The notes: a model not told the origin generated them from the letters alone. A stretch of DNA of 44,266 nt from Paenibacillus ehimensis NBRC 15659 (GCF_004000785.1 NZ_BILX01000055.1:1-44266); one strand, 5' to 3'. Shown: positions 36,439 to 43,947, counted from the stretch's first letter. Numbers and translations: made by a program.

Positions 36439-36579
36439 ATGTGCGATTTGGAAAGTCTTATCATTATAGTAGAGAAGCTTAGAGCCGAATTGAACGAGGC
36501 CAATCAGAGATTAGACGATGCCTTGAATGAATCTATGAAAAACCACCCACCGGCCGAAGCTAGTGGGGGTAATAGATAA
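36439..36579 (+). CDS. Small coiled protein, possibly a reduced Spo0E-like protein
   Basis: A 46-residue protein, MCDLESLIIIVEKLRAELNE, then ANQRLDDALNESM, with a GGAG ribosome binding site 6 bases before the ATG. It is one amphipathic helix with a polar tail. The pattern of an LR-EL helix followed by a Q-RLD motif recalls Spo0E-type phosphatases (whose motif is SQELD), but the loop between their two helices is missing and the Ser is Asn. Treat the link as a suggestion; phosphatase activity is not expected without the loop. Confidence 0.5.
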   Translation: MCDLESLIIIVEKLRAELNEANQRLDDALNESMKNHPPAEASGGNR

Positions 36580-36599
36580 AAAGTAGCAACCATACCTTA

Positions 36600-37000
36600 T
36601 TATTTCCATGTAAGCTCTACTAATTCTTTACCTTCTGTAAACTTTACAAAAAAATCCCGGTTAGTACTGTTAATTGGTTCGCCGTTCTTCATTGCTGCGG
36701 CCCACATTTTTTATATCTTTTCCCTACTTCAGCTGTAAATTCATACGAGTTACTTGGGTGATCCTTTACATCCACCACTACGTCATTGCCTCTAAGAATT
36801 CTGAACCAGCATTTTTCCGCGCCTTTATGCGCTTTAACTGTGACCGTTACTTCTTGTGTTTGGTTTGCGAAGAAGTCGTTAGATTCGAGACGTTTGAATT
36901 TGCAGACGGCACCTGCTCTGCAGCATATGCGGCTGGAACAATGGAACTAATAGCTTATGCTGAAAGTAAAGCTAACCACAAAAAACAGCCTGCTCCTGTG
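36600..37000 (-). pseudogene. Decayed gene for a small secreted protein
   Basis: Read on the minus strand, a signal-peptide-like stretch (LWLALLSA, a TAA stop, then AISSIVPAAYAAEQ) is followed by a frameshift into FANQTQEVTVTVKAHKGA and CWFRILRGNDVVVDV. A second frameshift at an A-run (TATAAAAAATG) leads to WAAAMKNGEPINSTNRDFF, ending LVELTWK and TAA. At least three lesions are present. The start cannot be fixed. The original product was probably a secreted beta-rich protein of about 130 residues. Confidence 0.65.
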
Positions 37001-37198
37001 TTTTCGGACACGATCGGGACATTTGGGCGTGAAGAAGTACCAAAGGATAATTACAGATTAATATAATTTTTGTTATTTTTTTAGTATTTTTATAGCACAC
37101 CCTCCCGCATATTAGACAGCTCGTCCGCGAGTCATACCACCCCGGGGGCGGTAATATCAAGGGCGATTATTAGTGATGGTCGACCTATCTCGTAGTAT

Positions 37199-37663
37199 TC
37201 ATTCGACCTCATAAAATTGGATGTCGATCTTGACATCGGATGTTCCAGAGTAGTACATGACATTTGTTATTTCGAGACGATAATACGTTCGTTCAGTCCC
37301 AAAAGAATCACTATTAAATCCATTTCCCCCAACCGAATAATCTTTTATCAGTACATCATTTCCATCCTTGTTCATGTAAAGCTTATAATTTAAAAATGGA
37401 ACACCACCGAATAATCCCTGTTGTTTCACTTCGAATCTTATCGGATTGTCTCCACCAGGATATAACCCGATAAATTTTTTAGTTTCCCACGGTTTAAGAA
37501 TATAACTCCCGCTAGGATCACTGGCGGTTGAAAAGTTATTGCTTGTCTCAAGTTTTTTATCGGCGAAACTTGCCGGAACATTCCCTTCCGCAGCACTAAC
37601 TGGTACTGCAAAAGTCAAGCATGCAAGTGCTGAAATCATACAAACCTTTTTCAAAATTTTCAC
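37199..37663 (-). CDS. Small secreted protein of unknown function
   Basis: A 154-residue protein with a clear Sec signal peptide (MKILKKVCMISALACLTFAVPVSA, cleavage before AEGN). The mature part is polar and Tyr/Gly-rich with alternating strands (WETKKFIGLYPGGDNPIRFEVKQQG, YKLYMNKDGNDVLIKDYSVGG, ends VKIDIQFYEVE), suggesting a beta-sandwich. No family recognised. The GTG at 37663 lies 8 bases after AGGAG. It is intact while its neighbours on both sides are decayed. Confidence 0.8.
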   Translation of the reverse strand: MKILKKVCMISALACLTFAVPVSAAEGNVPASFADKKLETSNNFSTASDPSGSYILKPWETKKFIGLYPGGDNPIRFEVKQQGLFGGVPFLNYKLYMNKDGNDVLIKDYSVGGNGFNSDSFGTERTYYRLEITNVMYYSGTSDVKIDIQFYEVE

Positions 37664-37791
37664 TTTAATCACTCCTAAATCATAATAAATTCAATTTACA
37701 GTAAAACAATAACATATAATTACTTATAATGGAATCATTGGAATATAAACATTAATATTTTTTTAGAAAATAATCTTTCATTATCATCCGT

Positions 37792-37960
37792 TTATTGCAA
37801 AACCTGCTCTGATGCCTTCCACAGCTCATTCGCCAGCCAATAAATACAATCGGCCTGCTGCTCGTATGCTGCGGCCGTGGTGTTATCTCTGGCCTGTTCC
37901 GCTTCGATCAAAACCTACAGGCAGAAGCTCCCGGGATGGTTGCGGATATCCGCTACGAGG
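37792..37960 (-). pseudogene. 3' fragment of a decayed gene
   Basis: On the minus strand the frame VLIEAEQARDNTTAAAYEQQ continues through ADCIYWLANELWKASEQVLQ to a TAA, but has a TAG just upstream and no start. The segment before it carries the 29-bp fragment repeat (ADIRNHPGSFC). The parent family is unknown. Confidence 0.5.
37925..37953 (+). repeat. 29-bp fragment repeat, copy 2
   Basis: Partner of 36352-36380, 27 of 29 bases identical, same orientation, 1.57 kb apart. Confidence 0.7.
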
Positions 37961-37982
37961 GAACAGCACGGCGTCACGATAC

Positions 37983-38025
37983 AAAAGAGTCCCCGACCAG
38001 TTTTCTGTCTGGTTAGGACTCTTTT
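37983..38025. terminator. Bidirectional terminator
   Basis: AAAAGAGTCC and GGACTCTTTT outside, ACCAG and CTGGT inside. T-runs form on either strand. It stands between decayed fragments. Confidence 0.75.
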
Positions 38026-38137
38026 CGTCTTTAGCAACAAAACTCCTACTTCCACCCCAAGAAATTCACATCGGTTGTCCAGCGGCTCCCTTTAATTTAG
38101 AAGATTGAAAACTGGGAATATAAAGGATCGCTCTAGG

Positions 38138-38436
38138 TTATATGAGCTGACCATGAGCCCACTCGTCCGGATCACCTTGAGGGTAGAAAATATTAATACG
38201 ACCCTTTTTTATATCTCTTCCGGTATCGCCAGCAAAAGCGTTAAACGCCTCCCACTTTCCATTGTATGGTTTTATAGCCCCGGAAACACGAACTTTTTAT
38301 CCAAGTTTAATATATTTTGGATCTACAGCAATGTCACCTGCCTTTGAATTTCCCAAATCCTTGTAAAAAACGGTTGCTGGTAAAGCAACACACAAAGTAA
38401 ACACCACCAAACTTGTGATTATCTTGCTTTTCCCAT
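38138..38436 (-). pseudogene. Decayed gene for a second small secreted protein
   Basis: A hydrophobic signal segment (IITSLVVFTLCVALPATVF) leads to KAGDIAVDPKYIKLG and an in-frame TAA. The same frame then continues VRVSGAIKPYNGKWEAFNAF, AGDTGRDIKKGRINIFYP, ending DEWAHGQLI and TAA. At the 5' end the likely ATG (38436) is one base out of frame: adding one A to the GGGAAAAGC run would give MGKSKIITSL. So there is one frameshift and one nonsense mutation. The product would have been about 98 residues. Confidence 0.7.
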
Positions 38437-38580
38437 GGTTATTGAGATTCCCCTTTCTCAGGATAAGATGGAGGCAAAAAAAGAATGAACCCGGAATTCT
38501 TTTCAAACTAGACGACAACCATTTTGATGAATGTTTTAATACTCTAGTAATCGGCCGATTAATACCAATATATTGTTATA

Positions 38581-38835
38581 TTAATATATATATTTTAATA
38601 TTTTTATATATTCATTCAATAGAGTTATCAAACGTCGACTCCCTGCTTGCCGTTGCATAGATAACAGTATTAACCAAGCCAACTCTGCTCCGGTCATCTC
38701 CCGCGTATATTCTTTCTCGGCCCAAGTATAGTCCGTGATAAGCCCCTTCTTGTAAAGACCGTTCAGTGCGTCACCGAGTCATTCCAATTTCCAATCATTC
38801 TCAAATAAGAGGAGTTTTTGCCACGTAGTTTTCAT
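38581..38835 (-). pseudogene. Broken small gene, phage-lysis-module-like
   Basis: An 84-codon frame starting MKTTWQKLLLFENDWKLE is interrupted by TGA at codon 19 and then runs on: LGDALNGLYKKGLITDYTWA, EKEYTREMTGAELAWLILLS. The pattern 'W..A...L...G.I....W', then a helix, is like the small repeat found in phage endolysin tails and related proteins. That resemblance is weak. The last codons are AT-rich and may not be original. Confidence 0.5.
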
Positions 38836-38887
38836 CTTCCTTCAACTAAACTGTACTGTAACAGTTTTGATCATATAGGATTCTTGT

Positions 38888-38941
38888 CCTCTCACATAAA
38901 AGGGGCTCGTCGTGAGAGGGGCCCCGATTTTATGGGTACAG
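38888..38941 (+). repeat. 54-bp direct repeat, copy 2
   Basis: Partner of 35794-35847. The similarity continues weakly downstream (TTTATAT, one base, TAACAGT in both copies), suggesting that a longer unit was duplicated or that recombination acted here. It lies 226 bases before the EndoU gene. Confidence 0.85.
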
Positions 38942-39166
38942 CATCTGAAAGGCCCTTTTAAATCAATGTTTTTATATATAACAGTTACTTTGAAAAAAGT
39001 AGTACAGATTGATTTTTTTACGAATGTCCACCAATGATTCAGATTAAATTAACAATACTTCGTTATTCCCAATATCAGAAATCTACGCCGAGTACATCAG
39101 TAAACTCAAATAGTTCCTAGCCCTCCTTTGCATTTTTACGAGCTTTGAGATCCTTGATGAACGTTT
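38942..39166. other. Decayed DNA upstream of the EndoU gene
   Basis: No intact gene. On the minus strand the frame EFTDVLGVDF, a one-base shift, then DIGNNEVLLI and TAA looks like the end of a lost gene. The stretch just before 39167 has no good ribosome binding site for the EndoU gene. Confidence 0.4.
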
Positions 39167-40186
39167 TTGAACCCCGATAATATGTATAAGCCTGTAACCT
39201 CAAAGTACACACTACCCTCATTAACAATTAGGGGAGGTATTAGTTCGGTGACTATTGTTCCATTTGAGGAGATTTGGCACGCAGATATGAATAATGGAAA
39301 CGGTCTCCTTCCATTGATTAAAGGGGTAAGTGATGATGAAAAAAATGAACAACAAGGTTACGTAATTGTAAACCAAAATCCTTTTCCTAGAGGACAAAAA
39401 AGAGAGCGCAGTCAGACACGTCAAGTCAATGTTTTAGAGGAAGTTCATATTCCAGATAAGAAGTTAGAATCTTACAGTTTGTTTAAGAAACTTCATGACA
39501 ACTACGACTGGCGCAGGAATAAAAATGACGAAACACCGCAAGCTGAGTTGGATGAAGTAAACGAATTCCTTAATTTTGCAATTAAAACAGCGCCTATGAA
39601 GATTGCCCGAGATTTCGCAATTGACAAAGGGAAAATTAGCAGTACATCATCCGATGAGGCATGGATCAATGAACTCAAGTCTATTTGGTTTAATCAATAC
39701 AGAAGAAACAGCACTTCGGCTTTTGAACATGTTTTTATTGGTGAGCAAGGTGAGGAAGGCTCTCTTTCAGGCCACCACTCTTGGTACCATTATCACATCA
39801 ATGATGGGCCCTTCGAAGTGACTCATCAGGAAGATAAGATTAGATTTTTGGAGGAGGTTGAAGTAATAACTTCTGAAAAGAGCAGAAAAGCCGAGATAAT
39901 CACAATAAAATATATTTATTCGGCTAGTGATGAGAACGGTAGAACTGATTTGATGAAAAGTAAAGGCGGTTTTTTCGTAGGCTTGAGTACAGAAGGTTTA
40001 CTTGCAATGGGTACTGTAGGATTTCTTGATCCTAAACAAAGAGCAGCGATTCCATTTGTTCTAAATGGCGAAAACTATTCGATGACTGTATGGAAAACTC
40101 AAGATAATCGACAGGATCCTCGGACTTTTTTCCCGAAATTCGCAAAGCAATCACAAAGAGAGCGTGAGCCTCATCCCGTTTTTTAG
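39167..40186 (+). CDS. XendoU/EndoU-type endoribonuclease
   Basis: A 339-residue protein whose C-terminal two thirds (about residues 100-325) match the eukaryotic-type XendoU fold, a metal-assisted, uridylate-preferring RNase. It has AFEHVFIGE with catalytic His188, SLSGHHSWYHYH with His204 (aligning with the GFHNW of animal enzymes) and DLMKSKGGFFVGLS with the catalytic Lys (264 or 266). LLAMGTVGFL then matches the downstream helix. The N-terminal 100 residues are unassigned. There is no signal peptide. The start is TTG at 39167 or ATG at 39182; neither has a good ribosome binding site, so the 5' end may be lost. It may be a toxin module. No immunity gene is recognised next to it. Confidence 0.8.
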   Translation: MNPDNMYKPVTSKYTLPSLTIRGGISSVTIVPFEEIWHADMNNGNGLLPLIKGVSDDEKNEQQGYVIVNQNPFPRGQKRERSQTRQVNVLEEVHIPDKKLESYSLFKKLHDNYDWRRNKNDETPQAELDEVNEFLNFAIKTAPMKIARDFAIDKGKISSTSSDEAWINELKSIWFNQYRRNSTSAFEHVFIGEQGEEGSLSGHHSWYHYHINDGPFEVTHQEDKIRFLEEVEVITSEKSRKAEIITIKYIYSASDENGRTDLMKSKGGFFVGLSTEGLLAMGTVGFLDPKQRAAIPFVLNGENYSMTVWKTQDNRQDPRTFFPKFAKQSQREREPHPVF

Positions 40187-40513
40187 ATTTAATATCTAAA
40201 AGGGCAGCATATCCTTCCTTCCCTTTATTTAAATATTGAAAATCCCACTAATTGCTTCCCCTCCAATGAAGGAAGCAAGGCATAACGAAGCCAATTCATC
40301 ACCAGAAGCTTCAAAAAATTTAATCAAGAAAGTACTTAGTTCTTTTTGTTTTTGTTGCAGCGAACGTCATCAGTCTTATCTCGGCGGTTTGCCGGCCGAC
40401 CCATTTAGCGGGTTCTCTAGTTTGGCACGGCATTTATTGCTGCCCCTTCCTTCCATTGATCGGATTGTTGAGGATCTTTCTTTGATCGGGAAGTCTTCGC
40501 CGCTTTATAAATG
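40187..40513. other. No supported gene
   Basis: A 92-codon plus-strand frame (from 40236) crosses this gap, but it has no ribosome binding site and an odd composition (SFCFCCSERH). I do not call it. It is the place to look for an EndoU immunity remnant, but I see none. Confidence 0.4.
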
Positions 40514-40542
40514 AAAAAGCCCAAGGATCAATCCTTTAGGCT
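40512..40542 (-). terminator. Terminator overlapping the end of the YolD-like gene
   Basis: AGCCTAAAGGAT and ATCCTTGGGCT form a stem with a 2-base loop region containing the stop codon; TTTTTC follows on the minus strand. Confidence 0.8.
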
Positions 40543-40788
40543 CTCCACTTTCATGATATCCAAATAAGGAACCTTCAGCGTATCGCCGCAGCTCTCGATA
40601 TGTACCTGCCGGGTTCTCGGATCCATGTTGATGATCCGCCCCCGCACCTGCTCGTCCATTCCCCATACGGTCAAGAAAATCTCGGCTCCCTCTTCTTGAG
40701 CTACAAACAATTGGTTCCCCAGCTCCTCCAATTCAAATTCGTCTCTTGCCGGGCGATATTTCTTGCTTAACGTCGGTATGCCTATCAT
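40528..40788 (-). CDS. YolD-like protein
   Basis: An 86-residue protein. An N-terminal linker (YRPARDEFELEELGNQLF) is followed by the small barrel-like YolD fold: AEIFLTVWGMDEQVRGRIINMDP, RTRQVHIES, and LKVPYLDIMKVESL, the typical closing strand that names the site 'I..I'. YolD proteins accompany Y-family polymerases and other DNA-damage genes in Firmicutes; their biochemical role is not established. The ATG at 40788 is 9 bases after AAAGGAG. It is third in the WYL/winged-helix operon, 43 bases after the second gene. Confidence 0.75.
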   Translation of the reverse strand: MIGIPTLSKKYRPARDEFELEELGNQLFVAQEEGAEIFLTVWGMDEQVRGRIINMDPRTRQVHIESCGDTLKVPYLDIMKVESLKD

Positions 40789-40831
40789 GATTTCCATCTC
40801 CTTTCTAATTCATTTCAATCTATTGCTTTTT

Positions 40832-41047
40832 TTAGCGCGGCGCCCTTTGCTCCAAGCCTTGGATGACCCGAAGCTCGTCCCTGCGAACTTCTACGTAACC
40901 ATCCTTGACGAGGCACAAAACAATTTTTCGCAGTTGCTCCACCGTGCGTCCGGATAACCATGAAATCCTCTTGACATCAGGCCTTACCCACGCTGTTTGG
41001 TATAGATTCCACAGAAATCGAAGCACTTTCTGTTCCACTTCGGTCAT
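40832..41047 (-). CDS. Stand-alone winged-helix protein
   Basis: A 71-residue protein that is almost only a winged helix: VEQKVLRFLWNLYQTAWVRP (helix 1), DVKRISWLSGRTVEQLRKIV (helix-turn-helix), LVKDGYVEVRRDELRVI (wing). The ATG at 41047 follows GGGGTGG; TTG at 41050 is also possible. It lies between a WYL-like gene and the YolD-like gene on the same strand. Helix-turn-helix and WYL modules are normally fused in one regulator; here they are adjacent separate genes. Confidence 0.7.
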   Translation of the reverse strand: MTEVEQKVLRFLWNLYQTAWVRPDVKRISWLSGRTVEQLRKIVLCLVKDGYVEVRRDELRVIQGLEQRAPR

Positions 41048-41150
41048 CAACGAATTCCACCCCGATCACGTCAGCGAGCTCCATTGACTCGTCATTTACT
41101 CCTTAAATCCACATCGACGATTTGATTCTTTTTTCCTTCAGTGCTTGAGC

Positions 41151-41351
41151 TTAAGATACCCTTGAGGACACGGAAACCATTTTCACAGCTAAAATATTTT
41201 CGATCCTAATCACCCGCAGCGCTTGCCGTTGATGACAAAAGGCTTTGACGATACCGTTCTCAACCTTCAAGACCTCAATCCTCCGCTGCTTGGTCTTATT
41301 GTCGATATCCAAATAAATAATTTCAATAATATGGCCAATATATCTTTCCAT
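41151..41351 (-). CDS. Stand-alone WYL-like mini protein
   Basis: A 66-residue protein, MERYIGHIIEIIYLDIDNKT, with KQRRIEVLKVENGIVKAFCH and RQALRVIRIENILAV. The 'AxCHxRxxxRxxRIxxI' pattern is that of WYL domains, which bind nucleotides or nucleic acid and act as ligand sensors for DNA-damage and defence regulators. The Trp-Tyr-Leu triad itself is replaced (IVK), and no DNA-binding part is present. The ATG at 41351 follows GGAGG. It is first in the operon behind the dyad-containing promoter. Confidence 0.7.
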   Translation of the reverse strand: MERYIGHIIEIIYLDIDNKTKQRRIEVLKVENGIVKAFCHQRQALRVIRIENILAVKMVSVSSRVS

Positions 41352-41378
41352 CACATTCGCCTCCAAATGAGAACATTT

Positions 41379-41414
41379 GTTTGTATTATATACGAACAAA
41401 ATGCGAACAGGCAA
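41379..41414 (-). promoter_or_regulatory. Promoter with 19-bp dyad, copy B
   Basis: On the minus strand TTGCCT, 18 bases, TATAAT. The -10 sits inside GTTCGTATATAATACAAAC, again with a second GTTCG 11 bases upstream. CAAACAAATGTTC follows, a weak LexA-like box. Compared with copy A, GCAT/ATGC has become GTAT/ATAC, keeping the symmetry. Confidence 0.78.
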
Positions 41415-41636
41415 TAGTCCATTTGTTTTATCCTGCATCATGCAGCACTCAATGTGAGACACATCGGAGAGGAGATAATGGAGTCACGAAATAGGGCATG
41501 TTCGCAAAACAGGTAACAAGACCCAATTTATAGCAAGTAATCAGATGAAGCAAATCGCCGATGCGGGGAAGCCCTCCGTTTTTGCTTCCGGGTCCGCATT
41601 GCTCATAATACCTTTAAGTTAACTAGGTCTTCCAAA

Positions 41637-41681
41637 TGAAAAAGGGACAGCCCGTCAGAAGTGATTCCGACAAACTATCCC
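41637..41681 (-). terminator. Terminator of the LPMO gene
   Basis: A 16-pair stem (including G-U pairs) between GGGATAGTTTGTCGGA and TCTGACGGGCTGTCCC, followed by TTTTTC on the minus strand. It starts 20 bases after the stop. The rest of 41463-41636 shows no supported gene. Confidence 0.85.
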
Positions 41682-41701
41682 CGTGAAGAAAAATTTTCCG
41701 A

Positions 41702-43048
41702 TTACTTCAACAACCACAGCGAAGCTGCATTAGGCGGCTCCCAGCCGACCAGCGAGGTGTGGGCCTGGCGGCACTCGTACGTTTTGCCGTTGTAAGTAAC
41801 AAGCGTGCCTACCGTGTAGGCTACATTCGGCGCCCATGCGGATACCGCCGGGCCGGTAGCCGTTTTGGCATTTACGGCATTGCTGTCGGCCGATACGTTG
41901 CCGGCGGCGTCAACGGCGCGGACCGTGAACGAATAGGACGTATCGGGCGTCAGCCCCGTAACGGTATATTCGAGCGTCGTCCCCGAAACCGTAGTCACTA
42001 AAGCGGTTCCACGATACACCCGGTAGCCCGTCACTCCGACATTATCCGTCGATGCGCTCCACATCAGATGAACGCTGGAGGAAGTCGGAGTACCCATCAC
42101 ATGCAAGCCGGTCGGAGCCGTTGGCGCCTCGTTGTCTACGGGTACGGCATGTGTCGTAACCGTGACGGCGTTGCTCGCGCCGGAGGCGTTGCCTGCGGCA
42201 TCTTCGGCGCGAACCGTAAACGTATAGGACGTATTCGAGGTCAGCCCCGTGACGTTGTAATTTAAAGTCGAGCCGGAGACGGCCGCAATCGGCGTCGAAC
42301 CGTTATACACTTTGTAGCCGGACACTCCGACGTTATCGCTCGATGCGTTCCATGCCAGCGATACGCTCGTGGCTGTAAGGTTGGAAGCGCTTAAGCTCGT
42401 CGGTGCAGTGGGAGGTTGCGTATCCGCAGAATCTCCACCGAAATTTACGTCGAGAACATTATAGAAAGCATTAGCCGTGTCGGCAATTTCCCAAACGGCC
42501 AGAATAACTTGATAGCCAGTCCGGCTTGGAACGTTGCACGTATCGGAATAAGTGTACGGAGGCTTCTTTCCGCCGTAGTCTACCGAGCAGAACGGCGTGA
42601 GGTCGAACGAAGCCCGGCTGAGCGGGGCGTTCTGATCCCAGTTTTGTTTGGTGATGTAATACTTCCAGCTGGACGTGGCGTGAGGCGCAGTCAGTTTCCA
42701 AGTAAACGTTTTCGTACCTGCCGTCATCGGGACCTTAGCCCAACGTGTAGCCGATTGTTGGTCAAGCTCCGGAAAAGCTCCGCCTGCGCTGGCGATTTTG
42801 CCGTCGGCCGGTCCGGCCTGCGGAAACCCTTTAGGCGCTTCCAAGCTTTGCGGTTCATAAATAATCGCTCCGCAGTTCTTGTTTTGCCCCAGCTTACACA
42901 AATAAGCGCGGCTGCCGGGCGAATCGATATAACCGTGGGCAAAAGCCCGGTCCGAGAAAAGCAGCATAATGACGGCCATCAGCAGCATCATGCCGCTGGC
43001 AACGAGCAGTTTGGATAGAGCATGGTGGGGTAAACGAAGCTGTGTCAT
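41702..43048 (-). CDS. Secreted AA10 lytic polysaccharide monooxygenase with two FN3 domains and a CBM5/12
   Basis: A 448-residue copper enzyme that oxidatively cleaves crystalline chitin (or cellulose). The signal peptide (1-37, ending SDRAFA) exposes His38 as the N-terminal copper ligand ([14 protein letters not shown]). The second brace His is about His123 in [19 protein letters not shown], as in CBP21. The AA10 domain spans 38-205. Two fibronectin type III domains follow (about 212-298 and 306-396, each with DNVGVxGYxVY and SYxFTVRAxDAAGN). A C-terminal chitin-binding CBM5/12 ends the protein ([20 protein letters not shown], 406-448, then [10 protein letters not shown]). The ATG follows AGGAGG. 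The HxY and chitin-type carbohydrate module suggest chitin as substrate. Confidence 0.95.
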   Translation of the reverse strand: MTQLRLPHHALSKLLVASGMMLLMAVIMLLFSDRAFAHGYIDSPGSRAYLCKLGQNKNCGAIIYEPQSLEAPKGFPQAGPADGKIASAGGAFPELDQQSATRWAKVPMTAGTKTFTWKLTAPHATSSWKYYITKQNWDQNAPLSRASFDLTPFCSVDYGGKKPPYTYSDTCNVPSRTGYQVILAVWEIADTANAFYNVLDVNFGGDSADTQPPTAPTSLSASNLTATSVSLAWNASSDNVGVSGYKVYNGSTPIAAVSGSTLNYNVTGLTSNTSYTFTVRAEDAAGNASGASNAVTVTTHAVPVDNEAPTAPTGLHVMGTPTSSSVHLMWSASTDNVGVTGYRVYRGTALVTTVSGTTLEYTVTGLTPDTSYSFTVRAVDAAGNVSADSNAVNAKTATGPAVSAWAPNVAYTVGTLVTYNGKTYECRQAHTSLVGWEPPNAASLWLLK

Positions 43049-43672
43049 CTATTGTTACCTCCTTATTTTTGGGGTCGGTAAGGACACGACGATGATTCAT
43101 TTCCCTTTCACTAGTTCACGATCGTCAGCTCGATCAAACCTCCTCTTCATCTAAAATACAATTGTGAACCCATGCAGAAGCTCTTGTCAGTAGTGCATAT
43201 CCTCCTTTCTGCTCCATGTTCTATATAAACTCATAAAGAGTCTATATATGCCGATATTCCGTGAGTGTCAAAAATGAGCGTTCTTGCTGCCGGTAGAATT
43301 AAAAGAGTCGGATAGAGGAAGGGACACTTGGCGCATGTTCTCCGTGTCCAATAGCTTTCGAGCTGTATGATGCCATGTGGGGAGCTTGATGTAAGCGATT
43401 GCGTTAATATGATCGCATTGCCGAAGAGATTATTGCAGACTATGTAATCCACTAATAGTACTTGGAATTATATGAATAGTAAATATATAGTAATAATAAT
43501 ATATCGCTTTAAAAATTACAATATAGTCCATGATTTAACATGAAATTACTTATCTCCACAAATTCAACAAACGAGAACGACATGCTCAAGTTCTAACGAC
43601 CTACAGTTGCAATCAAGGACAGAGCTTGGTAGATTTATTTTAAGCCAAACTATGAGCCGGGAGCGAATGACG
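43049..43672. other. Long leader and intergenic region upstream of the LPMO
   Basis: About 620 bases without an intact gene. On the minus strand it holds three purine tracts of AGGAGG type (near 43060, 43140 and 43200); two sit before tiny frames such as ATG-CAC-TAC-TGA. TCTATATA occurs twice about 20 bases apart near 43220-43248. TGTAAGCGATTGCG at 43390-43403 resembles a catabolite (cre) site with about two mismatches. None of these is certain. Confidence 0.4.
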
Positions 43673-43882
43673 ATGAGTTTTACTTTAGACAAAATCGAGA
43701 ACAAAATTGAATTTTTCGAAGCCTACGATGCGAAAACGCTCGAAGCCAAAATCGACGCGCAAATCGAAAATAACAAAGCGCTGCTGCTGGATGTTTTCTC
43801 GATCAGCCATCAAGTGGTGTTCGACCCGAATGCGGGGAAAATGCTGTACAGCGCCGTCGTTCATTTTAAAGCGAAAATATAA
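43673..43882 (+). CDS. DUF2536 family protein
   Basis: A 69-residue protein, MSFTLDKIENKIEFFEAYD, AKTLEAKIDAQIENNKALLL, then DVFSISHQVVFDPNAGKMLY and SAVVHFKAKI. This is the short cytoplasmic DUF2536 family widespread in Bacillales, function unknown. The ATG lies 9 bases after GGGAG. It ends before a terminator shared with the convergent small gene. Confidence 0.85.
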   Translation: MSFTLDKIENKIEFFEAYDAKTLEAKIDAQIENNKALLLDVFSISHQVVFDPNAGKMLYSAVVHFKAKI

Positions 43883-43916
43883 CGAATTCCGCCAAAAAAG
43901 CTTCATGCACACAAAA

Positions 43917-43943
43917 GCCATCGGCCCATCCGGCCGATGGCTA
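43917..43943. terminator. Bidirectional terminator
   Basis: AGCCATCGGCC and GGCCGATGGCT, perfect 11-base arms with a 5-base loop. TTTTG follows on the minus strand and AAAATTT on the plus strand. It serves the two convergent small genes. Confidence 0.85.
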
Positions 43944-43947
43944 AAAT

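Noticed and set aside
36674..37066. A 130-codon plus-strand frame
   Set aside because: It lies opposite a decayed secreted gene that shows a signal peptide and biased composition on the minus strand.
36218..38025. A CRISPR array or retron-like structured RNA among the many hairpins
   Set aside because: The hairpins are single terminators with T-runs, not regularly spaced, and no Cas or reverse transcriptase gene is present.
35794..38941. An insertion sequence or integrated element bounded by the 54-bp repeats
   Set aside because: No transposase, integrase or short target duplication is visible, and the repeats look like terminators.
40236..40514. A 92-codon plus-strand frame after the EndoU gene, considered as an immunity gene
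   Set aside because: No ribosome binding site, Cys/Ser/Pro-rich odd composition, no resemblance to immunity proteins; it runs into the YolD-like terminator.
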